From: an uncultured Clostridia bacterium
Lineage (GTDB): Bacteria > Bacillota > Clostridia > Christensenellales > Borkfalkiaceae
Direction: 5' to 3'
DNA length: 64,000 nt
Assembly: GCA_947053545.1 (NCBI GenBank)
Contig: CAMRSY010000005.1
Coordinates: forward strand, 1-64,000
Shown here piece by piece: positions 61,494 to 64,000 of this stretch. Position 1 is the first letter of the stretch. Each line of letters begins with the position of its first letter. Position numbers and translations under genes: made by a program. Under the pieces are notes generated by a model that saw nothing but the letters and a program-made list of their open reading frames with translations, was not told where the DNA came from and did not search any database.

Positions 61494-62141
61494 ATGTATA
61501 AAGCAGTAATTTTCGATTTGGACGGCACTCTTTTAGACAGCCTTAACGATATTGTAGCGGTGCTAAACGACGCTTTAAAGCATTTCGGGCTGCCGCCAAT
61601 TAGCCGCGAACAGGCGCAGACCTATATTGGCAACGGCGCTAAAGAACTTGTACGCCTTGCAATAGGTGAAAAAAATTGTAATAGACTTTCTGAAATTTTA
61701 GCTTATTACAAAGACAAATATTCGCAAAGCGACAATAATTACGCCCGTCTGTACGAAGGCGAAGAAGAAGCGCTTACGTTGTTGAAAAACGCCGGCGTTA
61801 AAATTGCGGTATTGACGAACAAACCTCACGAAGCGGCGTTGAAAGCTGAAAAAATTTTCTTTGCGAAATACGGTTTCGACTGTGTGACGGGGCAAATTGA
61901 CGGCGCGCCTTTAAAGCCTGACCCGCATACTTTAAACGAAATTATAAAAAGGCTTGGAGTAAGCCGTTGCGATTGCCTTTTTGTGGGCGACGGAGAAGCG
62001 GACGTTATAACCGCGAAAAACGCGGGAATCGATTGCGTTTCGGTGCTTTGGGGTTATCGGACAAAAAAGCAGCTCGAACTTTCGGGCGCCGAAATATTTG
62101 CCGAAAATTTTACACAGCTTACAAATATGATACTTAAGTAA
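61494..62141 (+). CDS. HAD-superfamily phosphatase, Gph/PpaX-like
   Basis: A 215-residue HAD hydrolase. Motif I is FDLDGTLLDS with the nucleophile Asp, motif II is AVLTNKP, motif III lies at LKPDPHTL, and motif IV is VGDGEADVITAKNAG. A helical cap follows motif I. Phosphoglycolate phosphatase or pyrophosphatase activity is possible; the substrate is not decided by sequence. It is probably cotranscribed with argS. Confidence 0.85.
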   Translation: MYKAVIFDLDGTLLDSLNDIVAVLNDALKHFGLPPISREQAQTYIGNGAKELVRLAIGEKNCNRLSEILAYYKDKYSQSDNNYARLYEGEEEALTLLKNAGVKIAVLTNKPHEAALKAEKIFFAKYGFDCVTGQIDGAPLKPDPHTLNEIIKRLGVSRCDCLFVGDGEADVITAKNAGIDCVSVLWGYRTKKQLELSGAEIFAENFTQLTNMILK

Positions 62142-62168
62142 AATTTTAAAAAATTTTGTTTTCGACTA

Positions 62169-62197
62169 TTGATATTTTCGGATAAATGCGGTAAAAT
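62169..62197 (+). promoter_or_regulatory. rubrerythrin promoter
   Basis: TTGATA (62169-62174), a 17-bp spacer and TAAAAT (62192-62197) give a start near 62204, followed by an AGGAG ribosome site. Confidence 0.75.
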
Positions 62198-62236
62198 AAG
62201 ATAAATCAAAAATAAATTTTTTAGGAGTGTATTTCA

Positions 62237-62767
62237 ATGAAAAGATGTACAGTATGCGGCGAAATCGTAGCCGACGACGTGGAAATTTGCCCAGTATGCA
62301 AGGCTAAAACTTTTGTTCCCGTAGAGGAAAGCAAAACCGTTTATGTTGCCGAGCACCACGTAGGCGACGGCGTTGTAGAGGATAAAGAGGTAATGGACGG
62401 CTTGCACGCCAATTTTGCCGGCGAGTGCACCGAGGTAGGTATGTATCTTGCTATGTCAAGAGTAGCGGACAGGGAAGGTTATCCCGAAATAGCGGAAGCA
62501 TTTAAACGTTACGCTTTGGAAGAAGCGGAACACGCGGCAAAATTTGCCGAACTTTTGGGCGAGGTGGTTACGCCTTCCACAAAGAAAAATCTCGAACTGC
62601 GCGCCGCAGCCGAAGCGGGCGCGTGCGAAGGCAAAATGGCAATTGCCAAAAAAGCCAAGCAGCTCGGTTACGACGCCATTCACGATACGGTTCACGAAAT
62701 GGCTAAGGACGAAGCGAGACACGGCGCCGGCTTTGCAGGTCTTTTAAAAAGATATTTCGGCGAATAA
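62237..62767 (+). CDS. reverse rubrerythrin
   Basis: A 176-residue non-heme iron protein. The rubredoxin-like Cys4 site is at the N-terminus (Cys4, 7, 18 and 21) instead of the C-terminus, and the ferritin-like diiron domain follows with [17 protein letters not shown] and [10 protein letters not shown]. It reduces hydrogen peroxide and, in clostridia, oxygen. It has its own promoter and terminator, as expected for an oxidative-stress gene in an anaerobe. Confidence 0.92.
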   Translation: MKRCTVCGEIVADDVEICPVCKAKTFVPVEESKTVYVAEHHVGDGVVEDKEVMDGLHANFAGECTEVGMYLAMSRVADREGYPEIAEAFKRYALEEAEHAAKFAELLGEVVTPSTKKNLELRAAAEAGACEGKMAIAKKAKQLGYDAIHDTVHEMAKDEARHGAGFAGLLKRYFGE

Positions 62768-62785
62768 TTTTATTCGACAATTTAT

Positions 62786-62815
62786 AAACAGCCTTGTAAA
62801 AGGCTGTTTTTTTGT
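62786..62815 (+). terminator. terminator after rubrerythrin
   Basis: AAACAGCCTT (62786-62795) pairs with AAGGCTGTTT (62800-62809), loop GTAA, followed by more T. Confidence 0.9.
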
Positions 62816-62833
62816 TGGGTTTCCGACAAAAAT

Positions 62834-62905
62834 GTTGCGACGTCAACAAAAGCATTTGACAATCGTCAGGCTTTGCGTTATTATTTAAAACGTTGACGTA
62901 TCAAC
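62834..62905. promoter_or_regulatory. paired GTTG-N6-CAAC operators at the alcohol dehydrogenase promoter
   Basis: GTTGCGACGTCAAC (62834-62847) and GTTGACGTATCAAC (62892-62905) share the dyad GTTG-N6-CAAC. The first lies just upstream of the -35 box and the second covers the predicted start at 62891. This suggests a repressor of the MarR or TetR type. No regulator gene lies within the window next to it. Confidence 0.65.
62856..62884 (+). promoter_or_regulatory. promoter of the iron-type alcohol dehydrogenase
   Basis: TTGACA (62856-62861), a 17-bp spacer and TATTAT (62879-62884) give a start near 62891, inside the second operator. Confidence 0.8.
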
Positions 62906-62928
62906 AAGATGCGCATGTCGGAGGTAAT

Positions 62929-64000
62929 ATGAATTTTTTTAAAGCGGCTTACTGTCGCATATTTCAAGGCGTGTTTAAACTGGCTCTGCCATTTTTGCCG
63001 TATAAAAATCCCAAAACGGTTTCAAGTTTAAAAGATATAGCGAAGGTAATTAAATCAGAAAAAAAGTATAAACCGCTTTTGGTTACTGATAAAACCGTAT
63101 ACGGTTTGGGGCTGTGTTCTTCAACCGAAGAAAGTTTAAAGGCGGAAGGAATAGAATATTGCGTTTATTCCGACGTGGTAGCAAATCCCACGTCGGATAA
63201 CGTTGACCGGGCGTTGCAAATATATAAAGACTGCGGTTGCGACTGTCTGATTGCTTTTGGTGGCGGCTCGCCTATGGATTGTGCAAAGGGAGTAGGCGCG
63301 CTGGTTGCCAGACCTAAAAAAACGTTGAGCGACTTGCGCGGCATATTGAAAGTAAAAAAGAAAATTCCACTTTTAATTGCGGTGCCTACAACTGCGGGTA
63401 CCGGCAGCGAAACTACTTTGGCTTGCGTTATTGTGGACAGTAAAACCCGTCACAAATACGCAATCAACGATTTTCCGTTAATTCCTTCGTACGCCGTCCT
63501 CGACGAAGAGGTAACTATGTCGTTGCCCCCTAAAATTGTGGCAACTACTGGAATGGACGCGCTGACTCATGCAATAGAGGCTTACGTAGGAAAAAGCGGC
63601 AACCGTTTTACCCGCCGCGACGCTTTGGAAGCTATTAATATAATTTTCAATAATCTCGAAATTTCCTATTCTGAAAAAACACGCGAAGCCAGAAAAAATA
63701 TGTTGATTGCCTCGCATAAAGCGGGGAGGGCTTTTTCAAAGGCATATGTGGGGTATGTGCACGCCGTTGCGCACTCGCTCGGCGGCAAATACGACACGCC
63801 GCACGGCTTGGCAAACGCCGTACTTTTACCCGTAGTTTTAAGAGAATACGGTAAAAGCGTATACAAAAAGCTTAAAAAAATAGCCGTATTCTGCGAATTG
63901 GCAGATAAAAAATCGAATACGGCTAACGCTGCGTTAAAGGTTATTGAAAAAATTGAAAATATGAACAAAGTTTTCGGTATACCTGAAAAATTCGATTTTA
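62929..64000 (+). CDS. iron-containing alcohol dehydrogenase (partial)
   Basis: The frame starts at ATG 62929 after GGAGG and stays open to the window end, 357 codons so far. Family motifs are FGGGSPMDCAKGVGAL, PTTAGTGSETT, GMDALTHAIEAYVG and the metal-binding HAVAHSLGG and HGLANAVLLP. These enzymes reduce aldehydes or oxidise alcohols with NAD(P)H and a divalent metal. The N-terminus has a short extra basic/hydrophobic stretch (FKAAYCRIFQGVFKL). The two operators around its promoter imply inducible expression. Confidence 0.92.
   Translation, partial: MNFFKAAYCRIFQGVFKLALPFLPYKNPKTVSSLKDIAKVIKSEKKYKPLLVTDKTVYGLGLCSSTEESLKAEGIEYCVYSDVVANPTSDNVDRALQIYKDCGCDCLIAFGGGSPMDCAKGVGALVARPKKTLSDLRGILKVKKKIPLLIAVPTTAGTGSETTLACVIVDSKTRHKYAINDFPLIPSYAVLDEEVTMSLPPKIVATTGMDALTHAIEAYVGKSGNRFTRRDALEAINIIFNNLEISYSEKTREARKNMLIASHKAGRAFSKAYVGYVHAVAHSLGGKYDTPHGLANAVLLPVVLREYGKSVYKKLKKIAVFCELADKKSNTANAALKVIEKIENMNKVFGIPEKFDF

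Overview
The window is about 64 kb of chromosome from a low-to-middle GC, spore-forming member of the Clostridia (Firmicutes). The lineage call rests on gene content: the spoIIAA-spoIIAB-sigF operon, yabP-yabQ next to divIC, a CwlD-type amidase, a SigH-type sigma factor after mrnC-rlmB, and the SCIFF peptide with its radical-SAM maturase lying between yajC and secDF. Codon use is even along the window and no insertion sequences, prophage or CRISPR arrays are visible. It reads as core chromosome, probably from an uncultured anaerobe (reverse rubrerythrin, TM1266-type regulator, EFR1 ferredoxin protein). A finer taxonomic call is not possible from sequence alone.

Layout. 1-2.5 kb: 5' part of a tRNA with CAT anticodon, the sigma-F operon, and an Xre regulator facing a strong promoter and a possible short transcript. 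2.5-5.2 kb: a class I/II aminotransferase and argH, converging on a shared terminator. 5.2-20.4 kb: a co-directional run of DNA repair, tRNA modification, protein export and stringent response genes (ruvCAB, queA, tgt, yajC, a TIGR04086-like membrane protein, scfA, scfB, secD, secF, recJ, relA, an MBL hydrolase). 20.4-35.3 kb: hemZ, rpsO, pnp, a coding remnant, cwlD-like amidase (minus), mrnC, rlmB, sigH, dnaX, ybaB, recR, gpsA, typA, a TfoX-domain protein, yabP, yabQ, divIC, ppx and a truncated P-loop kinase. 35.3-38.5 kb (minus): ilvE, an uncharacterised PP-loop ATPase and an EFR1 flavodoxin/ferredoxin protein. 38.5-47.3 kb: recX, birA, nnr, a yybP-ykoY manganese riboswitch ahead of a CaCA antiporter, mazF, lspA, rluD, a small membrane protein, der and plsY. 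47.4-64 kb: a membrane protein with a PH-like domain, aconitase-type hydratase, a 1543-residue surface lipoprotein, a small Cys-rich lipoprotein, a TM1266-family regulator, a three-gene ABC transporter, ychF, argS, a HAD phosphatase, rubrerythrin and an iron-type alcohol dehydrogenase that runs off the end.

Regulatory signals are unusually readable. Many transcription units have a near-consensus sigma-A promoter with 17-bp spacing, and most end in a strong hairpin, often shared by converging genes. At three genes (the aminotransferase, lspA and the PH-domain membrane protein) the predicted transcription start falls exactly on the start codon, which suggests leaderless mRNAs. The points most worth following up are the manganese riboswitch on a CaCA antiporter, the PP-loop ATPase/EFR1 pair, the degenerate SecD/SecF pair beside the SCIFF genes, the paired operator sites at the alcohol dehydrogenase, and several truncated genes.
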